Below are positions 43,942-51,831 of a stretch of DNA of 64,000 nt, piece after piece. Location: positions 1-64,000 of IMG/VR virus record IMGVR_UViG_3300027833_000022; one strand, 5' to 3'. Both the position numbers and the translations under genes were made by a program. The DNA comes from a virus. The notes beneath the pieces are model-generated. The model had not been told where the DNA came from. It made no database searches and saw only the letters and a program-made list of their open reading frames with translations. Numbering within the stretch: position 1 is the stretch's first letter; each line of letters opens with the position of its first letter.

Positions 43942-45105
43942 TTACTGGAAAGACAATGCCGTTGCATCAACGCCAATCTTAGCCAAGTAGTCTGCTGCAT
44001 TACCAAGAGATGAAGCCTGGTTATTCAACTCAACATAACCATAACGAGTCATGAATGACACAGTAGGTTCGAATGTTGATGGATCTAGTACAGTACCAGA
44101 AGACATTAGTGGAATATATGGGCAGTAGAATGCTGCTGCGTCCATTTCGCCGTCACCCTTATATCCTACTAGGATTGGAGTAGCGTCAGAAGCGTACTGA
44201 TCAACAAATACTTTCATAGTGTTGTTCAACATACCAACAAACTTAGTGTTAGTAGGTGCTTCAAAAGGACCTTCAGTTGTACGTGCAAACGCAGAAGTAG
44301 TAGCAGATTGTAATACAGTCAACATAGTTGGTGAAACTACAACGTAGTTACCAGCGCCACGACGAGTACGTGCTGCGATCAAGTTTGCTGCGCGATTAAT
44401 CAAAACTGCTAGTGCTGCGTGCTGATCACCTACGAAAGTTGCTACGCCAGAAACGTTGCCTTGATCGTATGTATCGGTTGCAGTACCAGAAAGAGCGCGT
44501 AAAGAAGTAAGAACTTCTTGGTCGATCTCTGCTGTGATTTCTTGTGCAAGTGCTTGCATGATTTCAGCTTCAACGTCAAGACCGTGCATTGAGTTAGCAT
44601 CTTGTGCTGCTTCAAAAGTCCAACGTGCTGACAACTTACGTGTCTTCGCTTCAACAGTCTGCTTCAATACTTGGATTGAAAGCTTACGACCCGCTGATGC
44701 TTCAAGAGCTGAAGTTGCTGCTGGTCCACCAGTAGCATCATCACCAGAATAGCCTTTAGCGATAGCGAATGGAGACAATGCTTCGTCGCCTGCTGTTACG
44801 CCAGTTGCTGCTTCAGAATAACGCACACGCAATGTGTGAATTTGTCCAACAGGACCAGTCATTGGCTGAACACCAACCAATTCGTTAGCGATTACGGTAG
44901 GCATTACACGACGGATGACAGGTAAAATTACCTTGTTCATAGTAGCGATGTTGCCAGCCATTGTAGAACCAGTTGCTGCTGATTCTGTTAAATAGTTCTT
45001 AGTGTTTTCAAGCACAGATTCCATTACAGATTTCTTGTTGCCTGTTAAACCGTCAGTTAGAGCGTCTTTAGTTACGTTCCAGTTTTCAAATAAATTTTGT
45101 GACAT
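43942..45105 (-). CDS. 23: Major capsid protein gp23
   Basis: A 387-aa HK97-fold shell protein. The N-terminal prodomain 'MSQNLFENWNVTKDALTDGL' ends at 'NYLTE', a gp21 cleavage site after Glu41, giving a mature protein of about 346 residues. Core motifs are 'MNKVILPVIRRVMPTVIANELVGVQPMTGPVGQIH', 'EVLTSLRAL', 'RRGAGNYVVVSPTMLTVLQSA' and 'YCPYIPLMSSGTVLDPSTFEPTVSFMTRYGY', all diagnostic of gp23. It is much shorter than T4 gp23 (521). No separate vertex protein gp24 is seen in the window. It follows gp22 by 17 nt with AGGAG-like spacing, and no late box is visible in that short gap. Confidence 0.97.
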   Translation of the reverse strand: MSQNLFENWNVTKDALTDGLTGNKKSVMESVLENTKNYLTESAATGSTMAGNIATMNKVILPVIRRVMPTVIANELVGVQPMTGPVGQIHTLRVRYSEAATGVTAGDEALSPFAIAKGYSGDDATGGPAATSALEASAGRKLSIQVLKQTVEAKTRKLSARWTFEAAQDANSMHGLDVEAEIMQALAQEITAEIDQEVLTSLRALSGTATDTYDQGNVSGVATFVGDQHAALAVLINRAANLIAARTRRGAGNYVVVSPTMLTVLQSATTSAFARTTEGPFEAPTNTKFVGMLNNTMKVFVDQYASDATPILVGYKGDGEMDAAAFYCPYIPLMSSGTVLDPSTFEPTVSFMTRYGYVELNNQASSLGNAADYLAKIGVDATALSFQ

Positions 45106-45122
45106 TTTAGGTATACTCCTTT

Positions 45123-46232
45123 TTAGCTTATACCAGCTAATTTTTTAAGGTTAATGATATCTGCATTACTTTCAGTACTTTGATCGTGTGTGCTAGTTTT
45201 ATCACCTGTGATCTCGCTAGTGCGGGACTCGTTAAGTTTTTGCGTAGTGCGTTTTTCAGTAGATGTAACAGTTTCATTCAAAACTGTGCCAATATACTTG
45301 TCATATGCTACAGTAAGTTTGCTAGTAGCAACGCTTTCAAGTAGATTTGACATTAACTCACGCTTGTCCTTCGACAAGGGCTTTAATAGATCAGCCATTA
45401 CGTTATTACGTTCAGCGCGTTCATTAACTCGCTTTAGCTTTTTGTTTGCTGATTCAATTAATGTTTCTTTTTCAGAAATAGTAGATTCTGATTCTGCTAA
45501 AGCAGTTTTCATATCTAATAGTTCAAGGCTTAATTTAGAAACCTGTGTGCCTTCTGCTAAATGTGAACTCATAAATTCAGTTGCAAAAGTTTCAAAAATC
45601 TTGCGTCCAAACATGTTTTCTTTAGCTAGCATGATATCTTCTTTAAGTGTGCTTAACTCGTCAGTCACTGTTGATTCAACAATGTTCGCTAATTTTGCAC
45701 TTGCTTTAGAGATGAATTCACGCTTCGTCTCGGCAATCATTTTCTTGCCTTCTTGTACCAATTTAACTTTCTCTGTTAACAGATCCTGTTTATCTTGGTG
45801 GAAATCGTTAAGTTCAGTAGTTAGTTGCTCCATTACAAAGTCTTCTAACTTTTCAAAGTTTCCTTCTTGTAGTTTGCGATCATCGCGCAATTCTGTAATT
45901 TCTTTCTTTAAAGTTTCCATTACAAAAGTGTCCAGCATCTTAGCATGTTCCGCAACTTGACTTGTGTAAGTCACCTTTGCGTCTACTGCTGCTTTTTTGT
46001 CTGCTGCGAATTCACGTAATTCCGTTGTAATTGTATCTGACATCATTGCGTCTAAGGCTTCCACCATTTGCTGCTTGTCAGTTTCATAACGATTTGCGAA
46101 CTCTTCACGAAGTTCATTAGTCAATTCTTCACGTGCTTCAGTTAACTTAGTTTCCCAAGCTTCTGATAGTGTAGAACGAACTTCTTCTGAAAGAACTTCT
46201 GAACTTAGGAGTTGTTCAATTGCATTTGCCAT
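45123..46232 (-). CDS. 22: Prohead scaffold protein gp22
   Basis: A 369-aa core scaffold that shapes the prohead and is later degraded by gp21. It is almost entirely helical and highly charged, with repeated 'ELREEFA', 'LTEAREELTNELREEF' and 'MVMETLKKEITELRDDRKLQE' heptad stretches. Residues about 270-305 contain 'RNNVMADLLKPLSKDKRELMSNLLESVATSKLTVAYDKY', the conserved family core of marine gp22. It ends 'NLKKLAGIS'. Its ATG shares a base with the gp21 stop (TAATG) behind AGGAGAAA, fitting the fixed 21-22-23 order. It is longer than T4 gp22 (269). Confidence 0.92.
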   Translation of the reverse strand: MANAIEQLLSSEVLSEEVRSTLSEAWETKLTEAREELTNELREEFANRYETDKQQMVEALDAMMSDTITTELREFAADKKAAVDAKVTYTSQVAEHAKMLDTFVMETLKKEITELRDDRKLQEGNFEKLEDFVMEQLTTELNDFHQDKQDLLTEKVKLVQEGKKMIAETKREFISKASAKLANIVESTVTDELSTLKEDIMLAKENMFGRKIFETFATEFMSSHLAEGTQVSKLSLELLDMKTALAESESTISEKETLIESANKKLKRVNERAERNNVMADLLKPLSKDKRELMSNLLESVATSKLTVAYDKYIGTVLNETVTSTEKRTTQKLNESRTSEITGDKTSTHDQSTESNADIINLKKLAGIS

Positions 46233-46873
46233 TATTTTCTCCTAATATCTAGGTTATTGATCATATTAAGTACCTCTTCCTGGAGATACTTTTCGGCTTT
46301 TGTATCGTGATTTATAGCTTTCGCAACGTCCATAATAATGTCGCTACGTCTACCATTCATGATAGCCTCGTAGAGTGGGTCTGGATATGCATCTGGAGCA
46401 CTTGGATTTGCAACAATATCAACTGTTACAATTTCAAATTCCGACACATTACCATCTGCACCTACGTTACCACTACCGCGACTCGACACGCCTAATTTTA
46501 CGCCATTGTCCAACAAAGTTTTACATATGTTGCCCATTGGTGTTGGTAATAGTTTTAGCTTGCCATAACCATCATTACCGTTCATCCACATTTTTTCAAT
46601 TATGTGTGATACTCGGTCCAGATTCACTTGTAGATCATCTGGGTGGTCTGCTTCGCCCAACACTGAATAACCACCTTGGATTTTTTCTTGAACCGAATTA
46701 ACTGCTTTTCGAATTTCCGAAGATGGATATACGCGCTGATTTTGATTGCGTGCATCACCTTGAACAAATATACCTTCCATGTACAAATCTTTTCCACCTT
46801 TGCCGTTATCCACAGCTTCAGTAACAATGTTTGCTTGATCGAAAGTTAAATGTTCATTTAGTGTGTTGCGCAT
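46232..46873 (-). CDS. 21: Prohead core protease gp21
   Basis: A 213-aa serine protease (herpesvirus assemblin-like fold) that matures the prohead by cutting after Glu in L/I-x-E sites. Conserved elements are 'MEGIFVQGDARNQNQRVYP', 'GYSVLGEADHPDDLQVNLDRVSHII' with catalytic His77, and 'GVKLGVSSRGSG' with catalytic Ser at 130-131, followed by 'FEIVTVDIVANPSAPDAY'. Length matches T4 gp21 (212). The substrates should include gp23, gp22 and proteins in this window with capsid-targeting-like N-termini. It overlaps gp22 by one base and lies 2 nt after the acidic prohead protein. Confidence 0.96.
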   Translation of the reverse strand: MRNTLNEHLTFDQANIVTEAVDNGKGGKDLYMEGIFVQGDARNQNQRVYPSSEIRKAVNSVQEKIQGGYSVLGEADHPDDLQVNLDRVSHIIEKMWMNGNDGYGKLKLLPTPMGNICKTLLDNGVKLGVSSRGSGNVGADGNVSEFEIVTVDIVANPSAPDAYPDPLYEAIMNGRRSDIIMDVAKAINHDTKAEKYLQEEVLNMINNLDIRRK

Positions 46874-46875
46874 TT

Positions 46876-47682
46876 TTATTGTTTCATACCGCGCTTCTCA
46901 GCACCATGACCGCGAGTTTCTGGCTTCAATGAAGCGCCTTCGCCAGGATGTGTTACACCCATGTCTTTTGCTGATTCGTCCGATAAGCCTTTCTTAGAGC
47001 CTTCAGATCCTTTTTCGCCAGTTGGAATTACTTTTCCACCCATGTCATTTTTGCCTGCAACTGGTGATGCTTTACCATCATCTCCTGCTGGCATTTCTGA
47101 AGGATGCATTCCATCTTTACCAATCTTTGTAAGATCAGCGGCTTCTTCTAATTCTTCATATTGCTCTTCAAATTCTTCTTCTGGCTCAATGTCAGATGCG
47201 AAATCATCGGCTGGAAGTTCATCAGATAACTCTTCTTTTTCATCGTCCATCTCATCGCCCATCAACTGTGCGAATTCTGCTTTAAGATCAGCAAGTGCAT
47301 CTTCAACGCTTAACATTGCGTCTTCGATTGCTGCTTCAGATTCTGGCTCCATATCCATGTCGCCTTCAGCGTCCATGTCCATTTCATCATCAGATGCTAA
47401 TTCAAATTCTGCTTCTGATTCTCCATCTTCGTCTTCCATTGCATACTCTTCTTCTGCTGCAATTTCTTCTTCGAATGCATCAACATCTTCGTCAAAATAA
47501 GATTCTTCAATCTCTTCTTCTTCTGAAATGTCATCTTCGACAATTTCATCCTGCTCCACAAGACCTGACCATATCTCGCGAGCTTTGTCTACAAAAGCTT
47601 CATGTAATAAATCAGATGCTTTATCACCTTCTCCATTTACTAGGCTCTCAATGATCTTTGAATAACGATCTTGTACGCTCAT
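46876..47682 (-). CDS. Acidic prohead core protein
   Basis: A 268-aa extremely acidic protein. Residues 1-35 ('DRYSKIIESLVNGEGDKASDLLHEAFVDKAREIW') are a helical, more neutral head. About residues 40-180 are almost entirely Glu/Asp/Met/Ala ('EEEEIEESYFDEDVDAF'), and the C-terminal 80 residues are Gly/Lys-rich and disordered ('GEKGSEGSKKGLSDESAKD'). The position between portal and gp21, where T4 has gp67 and gp68, points to a prohead core component that is cleaved to peptides at maturation. Identity with gp67 or gp68 cannot be shown from sequence. A late box lies upstream. Confidence 0.75.
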   Translation of the reverse strand: MSVQDRYSKIIESLVNGEGDKASDLLHEAFVDKAREIWSGLVEQDEIVEDDISEEEEIEESYFDEDVDAFEEEIAAEEEYAMEDEDGESEAEFELASDDEMDMDAEGDMDMEPESEAAIEDAMLSVEDALADLKAEFAQLMGDEMDDEKEELSDELPADDFASDIEPEEEFEEQYEELEEAADLTKIGKDGMHPSEMPAGDDGKASPVAGKNDMGGKVIPTGEKGSEGSKKGLSDESAKDMGVTHPGEGASLKPETRGHGAEKRGMKQ

Positions 47683-47716
47683 TTTATATTCTCCGTTTAA
47701 TAAAATTTTATAAATC

Positions 47717-47724
47717 TATTTATT
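47717..47724 (-). promoter_or_regulatory. T4-type late promoter (AATAAATA)
   Basis: AATAAATA on the minus strand, 35 nt upstream of the acidic prohead gene. A GCTAAATA variant lies further up at 47873-47880. The remaining A/T-rich gap (47725-47872) holds no gene. Confidence 0.6.
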
Positions 47725-47888
47725 TAACTAATTCCACAGGCTACTAGGGAATTAATTTATTACAGTAGTATTTAATACTTTTTGTCTATAACTAGCCAAA
47801 TACACGTTTAAAATCGCGATTTTACAAATTTTTTACAAAAAAACAATTAATTACAGTATAATCTATTACTTTTATTTAGCAACATGTT

Positions 47889-48077
47889 TTACTCTGACGG
47901 CTTACCATACATTGCTGTATTAACCGATTGCTCATTTTCGTATTCTGCTTTAGCCAATTCACGCTTATTACGAATTTTATTTAAATGCTTCAAAGTCAAA
48001 CGTGGTCTACGAGTATCATCAATATCCCACTTGTCTTCATCATTTCGTTCATCAATCGCTAATTCATTAAATCTCAT
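47889..48077 (-). CDS. Small basic protein downstream of the portal gene
   Basis: A 62-aa protein starting at 48077 (MRFNELAIDERND) behind AGGAGAG; it overlaps the gp20 stop by 11 nt. An acidic N-terminus is followed by 'DTRRPRLTLKHLNKIRNKRELAKAEYE', a basic helix. The 'RRPRLTL-HLNK-R--RE' pattern recurs in small proteins beside the portal gene of other marine T4-like phages as I recall. It may be a gp67-type prohead core piece or a portal-associated assembly factor; function is not established. Confidence 0.78.
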   Translation of the reverse strand: MRFNELAIDERNDEDKWDIDDTRRPRLTLKHLNKIRNKRELAKAEYENEQSVNTAMYGKPSE

Positions 48078-49722
48078 CACCTATCTCTCCTGTGTCTGTA
48101 TCTGTGTCTGTGTCTGATGTTACATCATCGAAATCACCGTCATCAAAATCACCATCGCTAAATTCAGTTGCTTCAAATCCATCAATATCACCAGCACGCA
48201 ATCCTATAGAACCTAGATCACTACTTGGATCATTTTTTGAACTACCTTCGTTATTTTCTTTGCGCCATAAGATTTCGTTTTCTGTAATCTCTGATTCACT
48301 AAGACCAAGATATTTCTTCAAAAGGAACTGTCTGCTCAAATAATCAACGCCTTCTAGATTACCAAATACTGCTGCTCTTGACGAATCTAACTCAATCTCT
48401 CTATACTTACTGAAACTCTGTGGCTCTATAAATTTTAAATCAAATAAACTACTTGTAACATCTATTCCACGAAACTTCAAAAACATCTTAAATTCATTAT
48501 CTAATGCTGGTTGTAGAACTAACTGAATACGCTCACAGTACTTACTAAAACGATATTCTTGTATTAATGCAGTACCTAGACGACCATCGCTGTATTGCGC
48601 TGTACCATCTTCTGCGCCAGTTGGCATATATGAACTTGGTATACGCAGTCCTCTCAATAACTTATTATTGAAATATTTTAGATCATCTATCTCACCTAAA
48701 TTATCACCGCCTGGCAACACTTCTACCTTAGAACCACGCCCTTCTGCTGTTTGAGCAAAGAAATAATCTTCCATGATAGATAATGGATTGTATGCAGCAT
48801 CAACTACACTGCTACCGCCACCAGTTTTATTAGGAATCCTAGTCTGGTGAACTTCATTTTTAACTCGCTCAACAAATCCCATTGCCTTATGTGCTGGCAT
48901 ATTGCCAACATCGATATAGAACACTCTACGTTCTGGTGCACGCTGTACACGATAAATGATAATTGAATCTTCTAGTAATTCTTTTTGCTTATAAACTTTA
49001 AATACAGATTCAAGTATACTCTGACCAAAGGGCCAACTTGCAGTCATACCATCCGACATTGATATATGAATTACGTGAGAACCATCAACTGCGAATTCTT
49101 CATTAGGATTTCCAGCCATTTGATTGCTAGATAATCCAGAATTACTAGTTGCATTGGTAAATCCAGGTGCACTATGCATATCCATATTTTGTGTATTTCT
49201 TGTATCAGTTAATACCATATCATGTAAATTTAAATTGATATTACGCATTATGTACTGGTCAATTTCTTTACCAGTTGATTCATTTACAACAGCCTTTGTA
49301 ACATCTTCTGGTGCAACCCAGTATAATTTAAAAGTTTCAGGATCTCGTACAAAAAAATGATCTCCATATTTAATTGATGCACGTACAATATTAAATGCTC
49401 TGCGCTCAAAATCATTGATATTACACCATTGCTTCAATGCGGTAGATAACGCAGTCACTTCTGCATCAGTTGCATCTGATTTATAAAATATTTCAAATGG
49501 TAAGCGAGTTTCCGCGCTTGTCTGAGTACTAAATTCTGCGATAGTATCCAATGCACCATTAATTTCAGAATCTTGATCCATCTGATCATATTGCGTATAG
49601 CGTTCTGTACGATTAGGCATACCAGAATATACTTCTGGTAGCCAACTCTGCCATCTCGACTGTTTGGTCTGTTGACCAGTTTGATTCATGTCGTGCTTCT
49701 GAAAATGCTTCTTCCAACTCAT
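48067..49722 (-). CDS. 20: Portal protein gp20
   Basis: A 551-aa subunit of the dodecameric portal through which DNA enters and leaves and on which the prohead initiates. Conserved T4-type segments are 'DSEINGALDTIAEFST', 'WCNINDFERRAFNIVRASIKYGDHFFVRD', 'EDSIIIYRVQRAPERRVFYIDVGNMP' with 'AHKAMGFVERVKNEVHQTR', and 'FAQTAEGRGSKVEVLPGGDNLGEIDDLKYFNNKLLRGLRIPSSYMP'. The end is an acidic low-complexity tail (DGDFDDGDFDD, then DTDTDTDTGE). Length is near T4 gp20 (524). It heads the portal-gp21-gp22-gp23 unit behind a late box at 49754-49761. Confidence 0.96.
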   Translation of the reverse strand: MSWKKHFQKHDMNQTGQQTKQSRWQSWLPEVYSGMPNRTERYTQYDQMDQDSEINGALDTIAEFSTQTSAETRLPFEIFYKSDATDAEVTALSTALKQWCNINDFERRAFNIVRASIKYGDHFFVRDPETFKLYWVAPEDVTKAVVNESTGKEIDQYIMRNINLNLHDMVLTDTRNTQNMDMHSAPGFTNATSNSGLSSNQMAGNPNEEFAVDGSHVIHISMSDGMTASWPFGQSILESVFKVYKQKELLEDSIIIYRVQRAPERRVFYIDVGNMPAHKAMGFVERVKNEVHQTRIPNKTGGGSSVVDAAYNPLSIMEDYFFAQTAEGRGSKVEVLPGGDNLGEIDDLKYFNNKLLRGLRIPSSYMPTGAEDGTAQYSDGRLGTALIQEYRFSKYCERIQLVLQPALDNEFKMFLKFRGIDVTSSLFDLKFIEPQSFSKYREIELDSSRAAVFGNLEGVDYLSRQFLLKKYLGLSESEITENEILWRKENNEGSSKNDPSSDLGSIGLRAGDIDGFEATEFSDGDFDDGDFDDVTSDTDTDTDTGEIGDEI

Positions 49723-49753
49723 AGTAATTTACCTTTTAATTTCATTATGATAG

Positions 49754-49761
49754 TATTTATG
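49754..49761 (-). promoter_or_regulatory. T4-type late promoter (CATAAATA) for gp20
   Basis: CATAAATA on the minus strand, 32 nt upstream of the portal ATG, within the 48-nt gap after the first tape-measure-like gene. Confidence 0.7.
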
Positions 49762-49770
49762 CTTTTAATA

Positions 49771-51831
49771 TTACGTGATATTATTAACTGATCTTTGATA
49801 ATCAGTAGAGCGTTGTATGCTCTTCATTGCAGATTTCATCTGTTTCAACATCATTAAAGTTTGCTTTTTGGTGTTTACAATATCATCTAAATGTTGTGAT
49901 ATATTATTATCACCAGTATTGGTATTTCCTACCATCATTTTTGTTTTATTGGTATCTGTTATACTACCATGACTAGTTGGTGTGAATAATTCTGCACCTT
50001 TCTCTCCTACAAGATAGGGCTTATCTTTTGTAACGGGACCACCTAATTCTCTTTTGCCTTCAACATTAGGTTTCTCAACAGAGAGGAAAAAAGATGATGA
50101 AACATATGCCGCCAAAGCCGATAGTATTTTTTGGTTTAATGAAATATCATCATTATTAAACGGTGATGATGTAATATCTGCAACATTCACAACAGTTTCA
50201 ACCGCACCTTTGGCGCTACTCATTACATCTGTTATTGTTTCTGCTCCCGATTTTAATCCGTCTGCAAGTTTTTCTGCCATTTCAGATGCACTATCTAAAT
50301 TATAAACAAATGCATCTTGAATTGTCATAAATCCTGTTTTCATGTTGTTCATTGCTACTGTCATTTCACCCGAGGTGTCTGATTTCTCTTCTATTTCTTT
50401 AAGATATGCCGAATATTCAGACTTGCTCATGCCAATCATTTTTTTCATTTGCTTATCTACCATAACACCACCTGCTTTCAACTGTTGTACGATGTGCTGG
50501 ACTGAACCTACTACTACATTACTTGATCCTACTTCTGCATCACGCATTTTTGCCATTTCTTTAACGAGCATGTCTTTTGCTGCGTTTATGTCACCAGACC
50601 TAAACACTGCATTAACTCTATCAGTAAATCCATTATTTGCAGTATCAAGTGCTGTAGCCAAATCTGGTCCCAATGCAACTTTCATATCAAAATCCTGTGG
50701 TGTATCTGCCACTCTAAAGATATAATCATTAAATCTATCTGATATATCTTTTCCGACAGGTCCCATCGAATTTTCAAGTAATGCAAATTGTGATATGAAA
50801 GATCGTGCTATCTCTGCATGACCACCACCCGCTTCGTCCATTGTTGCCAATGCTGCTGCAACTTGTGGTTGTGACAATGCTGCCAATCGTTTCTGTAATA
50901 TTTCTGATCTATTCTCGCCTGTCAAACTTGCTAATGCAGTTGTTTCAATCATCAAATTATGAAATCCTGCTTCAACACCATCTTGAGTACTCAATAATGA
51001 CATGTCTTTATTTAATGTCATACGCTGTATGTTTACATAATCAGCTAACACTTCTGCCATTTCTGCTGATCGTAAACCATAGTCACCAAATTTATCACCT
51101 ATATTATTAACAGACTTAAACATTGATGTAAATGCAGTCGTACCGCTTGATACTCCATTGCCCAATGACTGTAATGCAACACCATTTTGACTAACTAATT
51201 TAGATAACTCAGTATACGATAGACCCGAAGATATTGCTGCTTGCTTCAATGTTTCATAAGGAGATGTATCATCAAACATAATTGCACCAGAATTTATCAT
51301 TGTCTCTTGTGCTTTTGCAAATTGTTCTAGTTGACCTGCTTGAAACGCAGCCCATGCTAATGTGCTTGCACCTGCTGCGCCAAACGCGATACCAGCAGTT
51401 TTCATCATTTTTCCTACTAATTTGTTGCTTTTTACATCATCAGTCAATCCCTTTGCACTACCAGAAATAGCAGAACCAAAGTCACCAATCATATCTATCA
51501 TAGCAGTAAGTGGTGCATCGGTATTACTAAATTTGTCAACCACATTTTTAGCGGATGCGGCTGCACCGACTATCTTTTCATTGAAAGCTTTCTTCTTTTC
51601 TTCTGATACTTCTTCATTACCCGAAGCATATTGCTTTGCAATATCTCGAATATCATTAGATAATTGTGATACATTTAAGGTACTTGATTTCATCCATTTT
51701 GATATTACGCTCGTCATAAGATTAGATGTGCCAGTTAATTCTGCTATCTTGCTGAGTGTTTCTTCACTAGCCCATTTAGGTATTTGAATTTGTATTCCTT
51801 CAACTTCGATAGTTTGAGTTTTATCCGCCAT
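49771..51831 (-). CDS. Tape-measure-like tail protein 1
   Basis: A 686-aa protein. It opens with 'IQIPKWASEETLSKIAELT', shared with the upstream paralogue. Residues about 140-165 form a hydrophobic segment 'AGIAFGAAGASTLAWAAFQ', and most of the rest is helical. Near residue 615 is 'LGGPVTKDKPYLVGEKGAELFTP', the signature found near the end of many phage tape-measure proteins ('G-G-P-V-x-x-x-x-x-Y-L-V-G-E-x-G-x-E-L-F-x-P'). T4's length-determining protein is gp29 (590 aa). This is the better candidate for the equivalent, though which paralogue sets the length is unclear. Its ATG overlaps the paralogue stop by 11 nt behind CGGAGAAT. Confidence 0.75.
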   Translation of the reverse strand: MADKTQTIEVEGIQIQIPKWASEETLSKIAELTGTSNLMTSVISKWMKSSTLNVSQLSNDIRDIAKQYASGNEEVSEEKKKAFNEKIVGAAASAKNVVDKFSNTDAPLTAMIDMIGDFGSAISGSAKGLTDDVKSNKLVGKMMKTAGIAFGAAGASTLAWAAFQAGQLEQFAKAQETMINSGAIMFDDTSPYETLKQAAISSGLSYTELSKLVSQNGVALQSLGNGVSSGTTAFTSMFKSVNNIGDKFGDYGLRSAEMAEVLADYVNIQRMTLNKDMSLLSTQDGVEAGFHNLMIETTALASLTGENRSEILQKRLAALSQPQVAAALATMDEAGGGHAEIARSFISQFALLENSMGPVGKDISDRFNDYIFRVADTPQDFDMKVALGPDLATALDTANNGFTDRVNAVFRSGDINAAKDMLVKEMAKMRDAEVGSSNVVVGSVQHIVQQLKAGGVMVDKQMKKMIGMSKSEYSAYLKEIEEKSDTSGEMTVAMNNMKTGFMTIQDAFVYNLDSASEMAEKLADGLKSGAETITDVMSSAKGAVETVVNVADITSSPFNNDDISLNQKILSALAAYVSSSFFLSVEKPNVEGKRELGGPVTKDKPYLVGEKGAELFTPTSHGSITDTNKTKMMVGNTNTGDNNISQHLDDIVNTKKQTLMMLKQMKSAMKSIQRSTDYQRSVNNIT

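Noticed and set aside
45190-45960. 256-codon plus-strand frame opposite gp22
   Set aside because: Antisense shadow of a highly charged helical gene; Ser-rich composition typical of such shadows.
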